Shown here: positions 31,937 to 40,495 of the stretch, piece after piece
How positions within the stretch are numbered: the stretch's first letter is position 1
Layout of the letters: each line of letters begins with the position of its first letter
Source of the DNA: a virus
Strand: one strand, 5' to 3'
Virus record (IMG/VR): IMGVR_UViG_3300037316_000010
Span: 1-42,829 of that record
DNA: 42,829 nucleotides
The notes under the pieces: model-generated
Seen by the model: only the letters and a program-made list of their open reading frames with translations
Told to the model about the DNA's origin: nothing
The model's database searches: none
Translations under genes and position numbers: made by a program

Positions 31937-33838
31937 GTGGGCGTGACTGCATCGCTGGATGAGCCGTTCCTCTACGGGTCTTCGGGCATCTCGCCTGACG
32001 TGCCGGGAACCTATGACGTAGCCATCGCCGGTCACGGGTTCATGATCAACACCGTCTTCGAGTTCGGACGGCGCGACAGTTTCCGACACTCATCCATCCC
32101 CGCTCAACGCGACGCCACCGACATCTCGAATCAACCAGGCGAGTCCAGTATCAACCCCCAGGGACTGTGGCGCAGTGAGTTCGACGACTGGTCGATGGGC
32201 TCCGGTCAGCACTTCGTGGATAGGAAGGACTCCTTCCCGAACAGGTTCCACCACTCCCAAGGTCTGGACGCGTTCACCAACAAGTGGTACGTCTCGAACC
32301 TCCCGGCCACGACACAACTGGTCGCGGACACCGACCCGGCCTGTCAGGTACTGGTGGTCGGAGGGTACGTCTACAAACTCAACTCCACCGGAGTGTCCTA
32401 CTCCACCAACGGGACCTCGTACACCTCGGTCAACGGACTCTCCGGGGTTACTCCGGTCCAGATGTGCAGCGATGGTCATACCGTCTACATAGCCGCTGGC
32501 GTCGGTGGGGTGTACACCACGACGGCCGGAGCAACAGGCTCGGCAACGCAGTTGGTGAACGTCGCGGGGCAGAACGTGAACTTCGTGGCCTACGCCTCCA
32601 ACGTCCTGTTGGTTGCCAGTGGCTCGTCGATGTATCAGGTCTCGTCTACGATCACCGTGTGGCCGACCGCCTTGATAACCCAAGCGCAAAGCACATGGAC
32701 GTGGAACTCAGCCTGCGGAGGGAACGGGTGGATTTACCTCGGAGGGTTCGCCGGTTCTCAGTCTTCCATCTTCAAGACCCAGTTCGCCTCGGACGGCACG
32801 ACGCTCAGCGCCCCCACGGTCGCCACCCCACTTCCTCCGGGCGAACTGGTGTACTCCCTGTTCGTCTTCGTCAACTACATCCTCATTGGGACGTCGTTGG
32901 GGATGAGGTTCTGCCAGACGCTGGGGTTAATCGACCCTTCCGGGCAGGACACCGGACTGCTGAAAATCGGACCGATTATTCCCAACCTGCAAGAACTCAC
33001 GACCAAACCCGTGCGGTGCTTCACGGCCAACCAACGCTTCGTCTACTTCGGATGGAGCAACTACTCCAACTCCGCCGTCAACGCTTCTAGTCCTTGCACC
33101 GGACTCGGGTGGTTGGACATCTCGACATTCACGGGGGACCAGACGCCCGCGTATTCATCTCATCTGATGGTCAGTGGGACCGGAGAGATTACCTCGATGG
33201 ACTGGTGGAACGGGTCACCCATCTTCACGGTCCAAGGTCAAGGGGTCTACTCATCGGCCTCCACCTACGTCAACGGGACGGTTCAGTCGGGCTACATCTC
33301 CTTTCGCATCCCGGACCAGAAGGTCTTGGTGGCCTACTCCGTCGATACGACGTCCACCGCCGGGTCGGTTACGGCCTCAATCAACCAAGACGACTCCAAC
33401 ACCTACGCCCTCGGGACGTTAAGCGGAGCCACGCTGTTCAACGTTCCGCAGGTTTTCGGGGAACTCTTTGAAACCTCCCTCACCTTGAACCCCACCAGTT
33501 CCAACACGATTCCGACCACCGTGCGCCGGGCCACCTTGCAGGCGTACCCCGCAGTCACGGCAGGCAAGAACATCATCGCCGCGCTGACCTTCTCGGATGA
33601 GGTCGAGTGTTGCAAGGGCATCCGAAAGACCATGAACGTCTACTCCGAGATGGCCTTCTTAGAAAACCTCCGCTACAACCAGAACCTCGTCATCTACCAA
33701 GAGGGTGCCAACCAGTGGGAGGTCGTCGTGGACTCGATAGATGCGGTTTGGTATCAGGGAAGTCAACTTCCAACGGGAGGCTTCAATGGCGTCGTGATGG
33801 TAACGATGAAGACCGCTACCAGCGGGTTAATCACGTGA
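31937..33838 (+). CDS. Large tail protein, nozzle-like
   Basis: 633 residues, GTG start one base after the preceding stop. Mostly beta, with propeller-like repeats (YVYKLNSTGVSYSTNGTSYT, TVYIAAGVGGVYTT). The pairing with the smaller upstream protein resembles the adaptor-nozzle pair (gp11-gp12) of short-tailed phages. No tape measure is present. Tail-tip function is inference. Confidence 0.6.
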   Translation: MGVTASLDEPFLYGSSGISPDVPGTYDVAIAGHGFMINTVFEFGRRDSFRHSSIPAQRDATDISNQPGESSINPQGLWRSEFDDWSMGSGQHFVDRKDSFPNRFHHSQGLDAFTNKWYVSNLPATTQLVADTDPACQVLVVGGYVYKLNSTGVSYSTNGTSYTSVNGLSGVTPVQMCSDGHTVYIAAGVGGVYTTTAGATGSATQLVNVAGQNVNFVAYASNVLLVASGSSMYQVSSTITVWPTALITQAQSTWTWNSACGGNGWIYLGGFAGSQSSIFKTQFASDGTTLSAPTVATPLPPGELVYSLFVFVNYILIGTSLGMRFCQTLGLIDPSGQDTGLLKIGPIIPNLQELTTKPVRCFTANQRFVYFGWSNYSNSAVNASSPCTGLGWLDISTFTGDQTPAYSSHLMVSGTGEITSMDWWNGSPIFTVQGQGVYSSASTYVNGTVQSGYISFRIPDQKVLVAYSVDTTSTAGSVTASINQDDSNTYALGTLSGATLFNVPQVFGELFETSLTLNPTSSNTIPTTVRRATLQAYPAVTAGKNIIAALTFSDEVECCKGIRKTMNVYSEMAFLENLRYNQNLVIYQEGANQWEVVVDSIDAVWYQGSQLPTGGFNGVVMVTMKTATSGLIT

Positions 33839-33864
33839 ACTTAATATTCTGCTATCCTGTAGAT

Positions 33865-34410
33865 ATGAAGAAAACTCTGATGCAACGACTTGCAAACAAG
33901 TTCACCATTGACGACGGATGCTGGGAATGGACAGCCGCCAAGGGCCGTGGTTACGGACTGGTTATGGATAGTGACGGGGTCTACCGAGTAGCGCACCGAA
34001 TCATTTACCAATTGCTAGTGGGCCCAGTTCCGAAAGAACTACAACTGGACCACCTGTGCCGCAATCGCGGTTGCGTCAAACCCTCCCATCTCGAACCCGT
34101 TACACCCAAGATCAACATCAACCGTGGCCGACGAGCGAACGCAGAGAAAACCCACTGCCGCCACGGCCACGAATACACAGAAGAAAATACCGTCTGGCAT
34201 CGGCGCGAAGGCCGTAGTCCCAGCCGTGAATGCCGAATCTGTACGGAGGCCTGCAACGTGGGCCCTAAGCCCCTGCCAACCCATTGTAAGAAGGGCCATG
34301 AACACACGCCTGAGAATATTTACCGGACCAAGGACAATGCGCGTGCCTGCCGTGCTTGTAGGCAACAATGGATGCGTGACTTCTACGCCAGACAGAAAGT
34401 AAGCCGGTGA
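33865..34410 (+). CDS. HNH homing-type endonuclease
   Basis: 181 residues from the ATG at 33865 (MKKTLMQRLANKFTID). CWEWTAAKGRGYG and the core LDHLCRNRGCVKPSHLEPVT, then two Cys/His clusters (HCRHGHEYTEENT, HCKKGHEHTPENIY) and CRACRQQW. The duplicated C-terminal cluster distinguishes it from the copy at 6502. The leader (33839-33864) is AT-rich (TAATATTCTGCTATCC), unlike its GC-rich surroundings, suggesting its own promoter and recent insertion between tail genes. Confidence 0.9.
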   Translation: MKKTLMQRLANKFTIDDGCWEWTAAKGRGYGLVMDSDGVYRVAHRIIYQLLVGPVPKELQLDHLCRNRGCVKPSHLEPVTPKININRGRRANAEKTHCRHGHEYTEENTVWHRREGRSPSRECRICTEACNVGPKPLPTHCKKGHEHTPENIYRTKDNARACRACRQQWMRDFYARQKVSR

Positions 34411-34433
34411 CGGCTTTCCTTAGAGAGGACACC

Positions 34434-34907
34434 ATGACCGCATTTCGCGAACGCAAGTATCCGCACAACAAAGGCGCGGTCACGCCTCGCACCACTCGCA
34501 TTATGGGAAAATTCACCATTGACCGCGAGGGATGCTGGGAATGGCACGGCGCAAAATACAGTGACGGCTATGGAATGTTCTCTGAGAAAAACGCGGGCAC
34601 CGGCGACAAGATGAAACAACACCGAGCGCATCGGCTTGTCTATGAATTGCTGGTCGGCCCGGTCCCAGAGGGCCTTGTGTTGGATCATCTGTGTCGCAAC
34701 ACCCTGTGCGTTAATCCTCACCATTTGGAGCCGGTCACGCCCCGAGAGAATCAACGGAGAGGGATGGCCGGGGAGCTCAAGACAAGTTGCAACTACGGGC
34801 ATCCATACGACGAGGCCAACACCAGAATCGCGGTGGGGGGCGGTAGGCAGTGCCGCGAGTGCGACAAGTTGAACGCCAGAGCGCGACGTAGAGAGGCGAG
34901 ACTGTAA
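34434..34907 (+). CDS. HNH homing-type endonuclease
   Basis: 157 residues from the ATG at 34434 after AGAGAGGA; GTG 34407, overlapping the upstream stop, is an alternative. FTIDREGCWEWHG, HRLVYELLVGPVPEG, core LDHLCRNTLCVNPHHLEPVT and a shorter Cys/His tail (CNYGHPYDEANT, CRECDKLN). It is related to its neighbour at 33865, so the pair arose by duplication or repeated invasion of one site. Confidence 0.9.
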   Translation: MTAFRERKYPHNKGAVTPRTTRIMGKFTIDREGCWEWHGAKYSDGYGMFSEKNAGTGDKMKQHRAHRLVYELLVGPVPEGLVLDHLCRNTLCVNPHHLEPVTPRENQRRGMAGELKTSCNYGHPYDEANTRIAVGGGRQCRECDKLNARARRREARL

Positions 34908-36016
34908 TGGCAAGTTTCCTCCGAAGGTACTACGACGGTGGCGGAGCTACCACCTCGCTCCAGACTTCGATGGGCGCAGCGGACACTTCCTTCGTCCTCA
35001 CCGCTGCCACCGGGTGGCCGGGATCGCCCGCCAATGACTTCGGCGTGGTCATCGACCGCGGCAACGCCAGCGAGGAAAAGATTCTCTGCTCGTCCAACTC
35101 CGGTACGACCGTTACCGTGGTCACCCGAGGCTACGACGGGACCTCGGCGACGACGCACTCAGCGGCAGCGACCGTGTCACTGTGTGCTTTAGCTCTGGAC
35201 TTTGACGAGGCCAACCAAGTAACTCACCTGATGGGCAATCTCGCCACTGGTTCTCTCGCCATCGGCGCGGGAGCTGGAACGATTCCCACCGCCTTAGCCG
35301 TAGGGACAGCCGCCTCCGTCTTGATTGGCGGGACTTCACCCACCTACGTCGCCGGGTCCAACGGGCAGTACTTCGGGGTGAGTGGTGGAGCGGTGACGGC
35401 CTTGTCCCTCACTATCCCGACCGTCCTCACCCCAGTCATCTCGGCGATAAGCCTGTCGGCCACCAACGGGAGTCTGGTCGAAGCAACCGCCAGCATCACC
35501 GTGACTTCACCAGCCGTCGTAGCAGGGAACAAGTTCGGCGCCTTCGCCAACTACGCCGCGACGAACGCCTCACCAGTGACCGTTACGGCAGTAGGTGGCT
35601 ATCTCATCGGCCCGGGCATCCCTGCCTCCACGAGTTCGATTCTTCTAGGAACCCCCCACGCGAACATCTCCTTCGCCTGTGACGGGACGAACTGGATACT
35701 TACCTCGGGGGCGCAGGACTCCGGGTGGATTACGCCAACGCTTGGCAATTCGTGGGTTACGTCCACGTACACTCCGATGTACCGAATCGTCGGAAACAGG
35801 GTAATCCTAAGGGGGGACCTTTCGGGGGGGACCAATGGCACTACGGCGTGGACGATGCCAAGTGGCTATCGTCCTGTGCAGTACGTCCAATTCGCTGCGT
35901 TCGGGCCAGGAGCCACAGTGAACGGGGTCCAGGTTACTTCCGCAGGGTTGGTCCAGCCCTTATTCGCAAGTGCAAGCACGACGCCGCTCGATGTGGTTTC
36001 CTACACGGTTGACTAA
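34907..36016 (+). CDS. Tail fibre/receptor-binding protein
   Basis: 369 residues, TAATG overlap. N-terminal domain (FVLTAATGWPGSPANDFGVV, VVTRGYDGTSATTHSAAATV) is typical of fibre attachment domains; it also resembles the N-terminus of the 31036 product in style. Middle Thr/Ala-rich stalk, C-terminal beta tip (WITPTLGNSWVTSTYTPMYR). Third fibre-type protein; separated from the nozzle gene by two HNH genes. Confidence 0.7.
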   Translation: MASFLRRYYDGGGATTSLQTSMGAADTSFVLTAATGWPGSPANDFGVVIDRGNASEEKILCSSNSGTTVTVVTRGYDGTSATTHSAAATVSLCALALDFDEANQVTHLMGNLATGSLAIGAGAGTIPTALAVGTAASVLIGGTSPTYVAGSNGQYFGVSGGAVTALSLTIPTVLTPVISAISLSATNGSLVEATASITVTSPAVVAGNKFGAFANYAATNASPVTVTAVGGYLIGPGIPASTSSILLGTPHANISFACDGTNWILTSGAQDSGWITPTLGNSWVTSTYTPMYRIVGNRVILRGDLSGGTNGTTAWTMPSGYRPVQYVQFAAFGPGATVNGVQVTSAGLVQPLFASASTTPLDVVSYTVD

Positions 36017-36025
36017 AGGAGAAAC

Positions 36026-36388
36026 ATGAGCAACGTCGTAACGCCAGCCCCAGCCTCGAACGCTTTCAAGGCCATAGTCCGTAGCCTGATGCCCTTCGTA
36101 GAATCAGGCGCAGCGGCCCTAATCGCTCGACTGGGCTATCACGTCAGTCTGACCACGACCATCGCCATTCTGGGCATCGTAGGGGGCGCTCTGACCATCC
36201 TGCTCCATGCTCTGGAAACACAGTGGCCTGCTATCGGCGTCTTCTTGGGATACCTCGGCGCTCCGGTCTACGCACCTTCCACCAAGATTTCACAGAAGTC
36301 GGCGATTGCCACGCTGGAGGCGCAGGTCGCCGCGCTGACCGCTCAACTGGACGAGAAAGCCACCCCTTCTCCGGTCGTCGCTCCGTGA
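36026..36388 (+). CDS. Holin-like membrane protein
   Basis: 120 residues, strong Shine-Dalgarno (AAAGGAG). One clear membrane segment (TTIAILGIVGGALTILLHAL, residues ~44-66), a second hydrophobic stretch (GVFLGYLGAPVYA) and a polar C-terminal coil (SAIATLEAQVAALTAQLDEK). Directly upstream of and overlapping the endolysin gene (GTGA). Probably releases the lysin. Confidence 0.65.
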   Translation: MSNVVTPAPASNAFKAIVRSLMPFVESGAAALIARLGYHVSLTTTIAILGIVGGALTILLHALETQWPAIGVFLGYLGAPVYAPSTKISQKSAIATLEAQVAALTAQLDEKATPSPVVAP

Positions 36389-37662
36389 TTCTCAAAGATG
36401 CTCGCAACGCCATAGCCCACTGTGGGATATGGCTGAGCGAGCACAAGGCCGGGGACGTCTACTCCGAGGGTTCTCAGAGGATGTCGGCCATCGGTCGCAG
36501 ATTTGTCGTGCCCATTGTTTCGGACTGCTCGGCCTTTGTCACTGTTTGCTACAACTGGGCCGGAGCGCCAGACCCAAATCATCTTCACTACGATCATGAG
36601 GGCTACTGTTTCACCCCAGAAACACGCATTCTTAGAGACGATTTGCGATGGGTGCCTTCCGGTGAACTATCAGTGGGCGATGGACTCTGGGCCTTTGAGG
36701 AGACGGCACGCGGACGCAGACGTACACTTGAGCGCGCGACGGTCACCGCCTCGTTCCTTTCGAGGAAAGAGTGCGTGAGAGTGACGATGCAATCAGGCGA
36801 GTCCTTCGTCTGTTCGGATGACCACCCGTGGCTATCCTCGCGAGGCACCGGATCAGGGGTCAGTTACCACGAGTGGGTCCCGGCGCGTGACCTTATGAGC
36901 CGCCCATCGCCAGTGCGAGCATTCATGCCGTGGGAAGAGGACCGTTCCTATGACGCCGGGTGGCTAGCCGGGATGTTTGATGGTGAGGGATGGGTGGTAC
37001 GCCACGGGATAAGAGACTTCCACCCTAGCGCGGTTGGGATTACCCAGGTTCTAGGAGCGACGGCTAATCGACTGGAGCGCGCAGTGAGGGAACGCGGAGA
37101 CTTTAACGTGCGCCTCGTAGAGCGTCCCGAGATTCAAAAGCGTCTGGACATGGTCAGTCGCGGGGGCATTTCCTCGGCGGCTGAGTTCCTCGGTCTCGTG
37201 CGAGCCGAACGTCTAATCGAGAATCTTGACCTCGCTGGATGCGAACTGCGCCGAGCGCACTCGGCCAAGATAGTTTCGGTTGAGCCAGTTGGGGAAGCCG
37301 AAGTTCAAAGCATTCAGACCACCTCCGGGACCTACTTCGCTGAGGGATTTGCAGTACACAACACCGGAACCCTTCTCTCAGCCGGAGAACACCTAGCTCT
37401 GTTTAGAATCAACGGACGCGGCATGACCTACGAAGAGGTCGAGCCGGGGGATGTCGTTGTGTTCGGTCCAGGGACCGGAGTCCACACCGCCTTAGTAGTT
37501 TCCAAGGGCAACGGTGACCCGGTCTGCATCTCCATGGGGAGACAGGGCGACCCTTCGATTGTCACCGTGTCACAGATGGCGTCACTCGGGGAGCAAACCT
37601 ATCTAAGATTCAATACCATGACCAGGAAAGTTCACTACCCGCCCGGCCACAAGAAGCTGTAG
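36385..37662 (+). CDS. NlpC/P60-type endolysin precursor interrupted by an intein
   Basis: 425 residues from GTG 36385, overlapping the holin stop (GTGA); an upstream in-frame ATG at 36223 only gives antisense-like sequence in the holin gene. The N-extein (1-74) carries SDCSAFVT with the catalytic Cys48; the C-extein (327-425) carries GDVVVF and GVHTALVV with His367. Together they form a 173-residue NlpC/P60-like peptidoglycan peptidase. Residues 75-326 are an intein. Activity should depend on splicing, as Cys and His lie on opposite sides of the insert. Expected role: host lysis. Confidence 0.85.
   Translation: MILKDARNAIAHCGIWLSEHKAGDVYSEGSQRMSAIGRRFVVPIVSDCSAFVTVCYNWAGAPDPNHLHYDHEGYCFTPETRILRDDLRWVPSGELSVGDGLWAFEETARGRRRTLERATVTASFLSRKECVRVTMQSGESFVCSDDHPWLSSRGTGSGVSYHEWVPARDLMSRPSPVRAFMPWEEDRSYDAGWLAGMFDGEGWVVRHGIRDFHPSAVGITQVLGATANRLERAVRERGDFNVRLVERPEIQKRLDMVSRGGISSAAEFLGLVRAERLIENLDLAGCELRRAHSAKIVSVEPVGEAEVQSIQTTSGTYFAEGFAVHNTGTLLSAGEHLALFRINGRGMTYEEVEPGDVVVFGPGTGVHTALVVSKGNGDPVCISMGRQGDPSIVTVSQMASLGEQTYLRFNTMTRKVHYPPGHKKL
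36607..37362 (+). mobile_element. Intein with single-motif LAGLIDADG domain
   Basis: 252 residues. Block A: CFTPETRI with Cys1. Block B: FVCSDDHPWLS with the His. Endonuclease: AGWLAGMFDGEGWV, one LAGLIDADG motif in a short ~110-residue domain. Block F/G: QTTSGTYFAEGFAVHN, ending His-Asn; the +1 extein residue is Thr. All splicing residues look intact. The endonuclease has only one motif, so it would need to dimerise, or is degenerate. Confidence 0.9.
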
Positions 37663-37713
37663 TAATGAATATCCTCAGCACCTCCGAAGGAGCGATGGCG
37701 GTCGTGGCCGCTC

Positions 37714-37851
37714 TTGAAGTGGCGCGACACGAAGAAGGCCGCGAAGGACAAGGAGACCGAGGAAGAAATCTTTATGCGCGGACGCCGGGGAACGGACATC
37801 CTCCCTGCTATCGCGTCACTCCCCCTTTGCACAGTTCAAACGGAGTCTTGA
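37714..37851 (+). CDS. Possible small helical protein, start unclear
   Basis: The frame 37714-37851 encodes LKWRDTKKAAKDKETEEEIF, MRGRRGTDILPAIASL and so on, which looks protein-like and resembles a small actinophage family I recall (WRxxKKA ... GRRG ... LPAI). Only a TTG start is available, and AAGGAG at 37687 is too far upstream. A frameshift or error near 37690 may separate it from ATG 37695, which reads a different, poor frame. Confidence 0.35.
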   Translation: MKWRDTKKAAKDKETEEEIFMRGRRGTDILPAIASLPLCTVQTES

Positions 37852-37865
37852 CGGGACTCACCATA

Positions 37866-37994
37866 ATGTCTCGAAGGAACATCTACTCCACGGAGAAGAA
37901 GATCACCCCTAACGGTGGACTGTCCAAAGACCTCGGTGACGTGGTGAAACGCATGGCGACCTCAAGCGGGGACTGGGAAACAACGGAACCATGA
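37866..37994 (+). CDS. Small basic protein in lysis region
   Basis: 42 residues from ATG 37866 (MSRRNIYSTEKKITPNGGLS); stop overlaps the ATG at 37991. The frame stays open upstream to ATG 37665, but that extension lacks protein character. Unknown function. Confidence 0.5.
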   Translation: MSRRNIYSTEKKITPNGGLSKDLGDVVKRMATSSGDWETTEP

Positions 37995-38566
37995 GCAACG
38001 GCACACCAGGACCGGGCGTTGATTCTCAGGGCCGGGCGGTCATTGATCCGACTCAGAACGTCATCGCCAACCTGGAAACCGCTGTCAAGCGTTTGGACGA
38101 CCTACGCGAAGCGGAGAGCAAACAGGTACACGCGGCGCTGAACAATGCCAATGAGTTGGCGAGGCTCCGCGCCGAGTACGACGACAAACTTCGTGAAGCA
38201 GAGTCCAAGCGCATCGACGCCATCCGGGCCGTGGACGTGGGGGCCGTGAACCGAGCGGCTGAGGTGTCAGCGGCGCAGGCCCTTACCCTGGCCACGCAGG
38301 TCGCCACGTCTGCGGAAACTCTTAGAACACAGGTCGCCACCACCGCGGAGGCGCAGCGCGTGGCTCTTGGAGCGGCCCTCATCCCGCTCCAAGAGGCCAT
38401 CGCTGACCTTCGTCGCGTTCAGTACGAGCAGCAGGGCCAGAAGACCGGGACCATGGAGTCCACCGACACCCACCGGGCCAACGCGAGCCAGTACACCAAC
38501 GTCATCACCGCCGTTATCCTCGCTGTGGCGGCTATTGCCGCGACGCTTATTGGCGTATTTCATTAG
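37991..38566 (+). CDS. Coiled-coil protein with C-terminal membrane anchor
   Basis: 191 residues. Long Ala/Glu/Arg coiled coil (residues ~25-145), then a single C-terminal membrane segment (VITAVILAVAAIAATLIGVF). Tail-anchored coiled-coil proteins of this kind are common in phage lysis cassettes; a spanin-like or holin-regulating role is possible but not established. Confidence 0.65.
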   Translation: MSNGTPGPGVDSQGRAVIDPTQNVIANLETAVKRLDDLREAESKQVHAALNNANELARLRAEYDDKLREAESKRIDAIRAVDVGAVNRAAEVSAAQALTLATQVATSAETLRTQVATTAEAQRVALGAALIPLQEAIADLRRVQYEQQGQKTGTMESTDTHRANASQYTNVITAVILAVAAIAATLIGVFH

Positions 38567-38579
38567 AGAAAGGCTGTAA

Positions 38580-38648
38580 ATGTTAGGAATCCTGCTAATA
38601 GTCCTAGTTGTTGTTGTCATCGTCGTTGTTCTCACCCGAGTGCTGTAA
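38580..38648 (+). CDS. 22-residue membrane peptide
   Basis: MLGILLIVLVVVVIVVVLTR plus VL: almost pure hydrophobic residues, preceded by AGAAAGG. Likely a tiny single-pass membrane peptide of the lysis cassette (holin accessory); function inferred from location. Confidence 0.55.
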   Translation: MLGILLIVLVVVVIVVVLTRVL

Positions 38649-38660
38649 GAAAGGAATCAC

Positions 38661-38822
38661 ATGAAATTGCTTCTCTTGATAGGCGCCATCGTCGTGTTCC
38701 TGGTGACGGCCATCCTCGCTATTGCCGGTTCCAACTGGGACACCTTCACCCACCTGATTGCGCTGGTCTGTGTGGGGCTGACGTTCTTCGCGGCGTCGTT
38801 CCTGCCTCTGCCTAATCCGTGA
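38661..38822 (+). CDS. 53-residue two-segment membrane protein
   Basis: Preceded by AGAAAGGA. Two hydrophobic segments (LLLLIGAIVVFLVTAILAIA and LIALVCVGLTFFAASFLPL) separated by a short polar turn. A holin- or antiholin-like topology. The stop overlaps GTG 38819. Confidence 0.6.
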   Translation: MKLLLLIGAIVVFLVTAILAIAGSNWDTFTHLIALVCVGLTFFAASFLPLPNP

Positions 38823-39331
38823 AAGTACGTAGAGACATCTGGAACAGCGCCGTTAGCAAATGCCACCAGCGCGGCACGGAGACCTGTCGTCTGTACTCAA
38901 GGGACGAGATGGACCTGTGCACCTTTGATGAGGGTTTCCTACTTGGCTTCATCGCAGGGTTAGACTTAAGGAACACTCAGACCAAACTTCAAGGAGACCT
39001 CATGGCCGACTACCCACTCACCACCGGCGACTCCGTCGTCATCACCCTCACCGATACGGACACCGTGACGAATGAGCCTGTCACCATCGACGCCGGTTCG
39101 GTGACCTTCACGCTCAGTGACACATCCGACACGGCAGTTGACAACGCTGACGGGACGATCACGCTGACGGGCGTAAGTGTCGCCTCGGGCAAGACCATCA
39201 CCGTTGACGCCACGGTCGGGGGCATCGCCTCTGCTGCGTGGGTCGGCACCTACGACGTGGTTCCTGTACCCAACCCGACTGCGCTTTCGGGGGCCTTCGG
39301 GACTGAGGTTCCACCTACTCCAACCGCGTAG
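38819..39331 (+). CDS. Bipartite small protein with beta domain; two possible starts
   Basis: The open frame begins at GTG 38819 (GTGA overlap) and encodes 170 residues. Residues 1-61 (RDIWNSAVSKCHQRGTETCR, EGFLLGFIAGLD) are helical and Cys-containing. From residue 62 there is an Ig-like beta domain, Asp/Thr rich (DSVVITLTDTDTVTNEPVTI). A strong AAGGAG five bases before ATG 39002 suggests that the beta domain is also, or only, made separately (109 residues). Could be two fused genes or an internal translation start. Confidence 0.55.
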   Translation: MKVRRDIWNSAVSKCHQRGTETCRLYSRDEMDLCTFDEGFLLGFIAGLDLRNTQTKLQGDLMADYPLTTGDSVVITLTDTDTVTNEPVTIDAGSVTFTLSDTSDTAVDNADGTITLTGVSVASGKTITVDATVGGIASAAWVGTYDVVPVPNPTALSGAFGTEVPPTPTA

Positions 39332-39347
39332 GAACTAGCCTTCGGGC

Positions 39348-39698
39348 ATGTTCGCCATCGACTGGTCGCCACACTGGACGTGGTTCCACTACTTCGTCCC
39401 TAGTCTCTGGGGTAACGGGCCGGAAGCTGCCGTGCAAACTGTCGTCTACTCGCTGGCCGCGGTCCTACTCATCCCTCCGGTTCGCCGATGGGCGGCGCGC
39501 CACGTCGAGAACCTGAAGGACCACATCACCGGAGAGACCAAGGCGCTCCACCAGAAGTTGGACCACCACGAAGAACTTATGCACCACATCATCAAGCACC
39601 ACCCCGACATTCCTCCGTTCACCTCTGACACCATCGTGAAGAAGAACCCTCCCATGAAGAAGGTAGGACGTGACGCCCACGGTCGCTTTACCAAGTAG
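39348..39698 (+). CDS. Membrane protein with His-rich tail
   Basis: 116 residues: Trp-rich N-terminus (WSPHWTWFHYFVPSLWG), one membrane segment (AVQTVVYSLAAVLLIPPV), and a His-rich cytoplasmic helix (HQKLDHHEELMHHIIKHHPD). This composition is familiar from conserved actinophage membrane proteins of unknown role near lysis genes. No good Shine-Dalgarno. Confidence 0.65.
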   Translation: MFAIDWSPHWTWFHYFVPSLWGNGPEAAVQTVVYSLAAVLLIPPVRRWAARHVENLKDHITGETKALHQKLDHHEELMHHIIKHHPDIPPFTSDTIVKKNPPMKKVGRDAHGRFTK

Positions 39699-40347
39699 CG
39701 CCAACGTCACCGGGGGGATTCGGAACTTCGGTGAACTGGGTAACGACGTGGACGGGGACTGCGTCTGCGCTGGAACCGAGCACAACGTGGACTGCAAAGG
39801 CACGACGTTAGCCAGTAGGTGGCGCAAGATTAAGTACCTCTTAGGGTTCAAACCTCCGTCCAGCGTCTACACCGTCGAGTTGTACACCGAGTTCCTAGCG
39901 ACGTTAGGTGAAAAGCCCGGGCCCGACATGGGTATCTACTGCTCCCAGTGGTTCCCGTGGCTCAAGGCCAAGGGTCTTATCGTCGATTGGGGGATGGTCA
40001 AAGGTGATCTGCGACAGGCGATGATTGACTACCGGGGGATAGTGCTGACGTTGGAACTCACCCAGAACGCTTGGCAGTACTTCCCTTCCGGCAAGCCGTG
40101 GGATGTCGGGCCTAACCCCAACGACCAACCCAGTCCTTCCCTCGGGCACGCGGTGATGCTCTGTGAGTACACCCCCGATTTGCTTACGGTTGTCACCTGG
40201 GGAGCGTTGCAATCCATGACCTACGACTTCTGGACGACCTGCGGCCAAGGGGCCTACGTCTTCGTCTCGCCCGAGGATAAGAAACGCCTGAACGCCAGTG
40301 ATTATCAGGCGTTGGTGACCAAGACGGCGGCACTGCCGAAAGCCTGA
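39670..40347 (+). CDS. Papain/C39-like Cys-His protein, cytoplasmic or virion
   Basis: 225 residues from GTG 39670, overlapping the previous gene by 29 bases. DGDCVCAGTEHN (C31/C33) and SLGHAVMLCEY (H160) with a following VVTWG segment give a papain-like Cys-His-polar layout. There is no signal peptide, unlike the related-looking secreted protein at 3019. Related domains occur in phage proteins of unknown specificity. Possibly a peptidase or amidase. Confidence 0.6.
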   Translation: MTPTVALPSSANVTGGIRNFGELGNDVDGDCVCAGTEHNVDCKGTTLASRWRKIKYLLGFKPPSSVYTVELYTEFLATLGEKPGPDMGIYCSQWFPWLKAKGLIVDWGMVKGDLRQAMIDYRGIVLTLELTQNAWQYFPSGKPWDVGPNPNDQPSPSLGHAVMLCEYTPDLLTVVTWGALQSMTYDFWTTCGQGAYVFVSPEDKKRLNASDYQALVTKTAALPKA

Positions 40348-40378
40348 TAGCGTTTTCGACATCCTAGTGGGAGGCACA

Positions 40379-40495
40379 ATGCGCGTCTATAAGTTGGTCG
40401 ATTTCCGCGGAGCGCCAAGGCGCAAACGCAATCACGAACACCCCAAGCCCCAGTTCCGAGTGCTGCGGCGTCGCGCTACATCTGAGGCTAAGTGA
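40379..40495 (+). CDS. 38-residue basic protein
   Basis: MRVYKLVDFRGAPRRKRNHE at the N-terminus, preceded by GTGGGAGG, with the CTAGTGG element 15 bases before the start. Highly basic; possibly nucleic-acid binding. The stop overlaps GTG 40492. Confidence 0.55.
   Translation: MRVYKLVDFRGAPRRKRNHEHPKPQFRVLRRRATSEAK

Noticed and set aside
36223-36384. Longer endolysin start at the in-frame ATG 36223
   Set aside because: The 54 extra residues are an off-frame reading of the holin gene; GTG 36385 has the usual GTGA coupling.
37665-37865. Upstream extension MNILSTSEGAMAVVAALEVA of the 37866 gene
   Set aside because: No Shine-Dalgarno and no protein-like pattern, and another frame (37714-37851) looks more like coding sequence.
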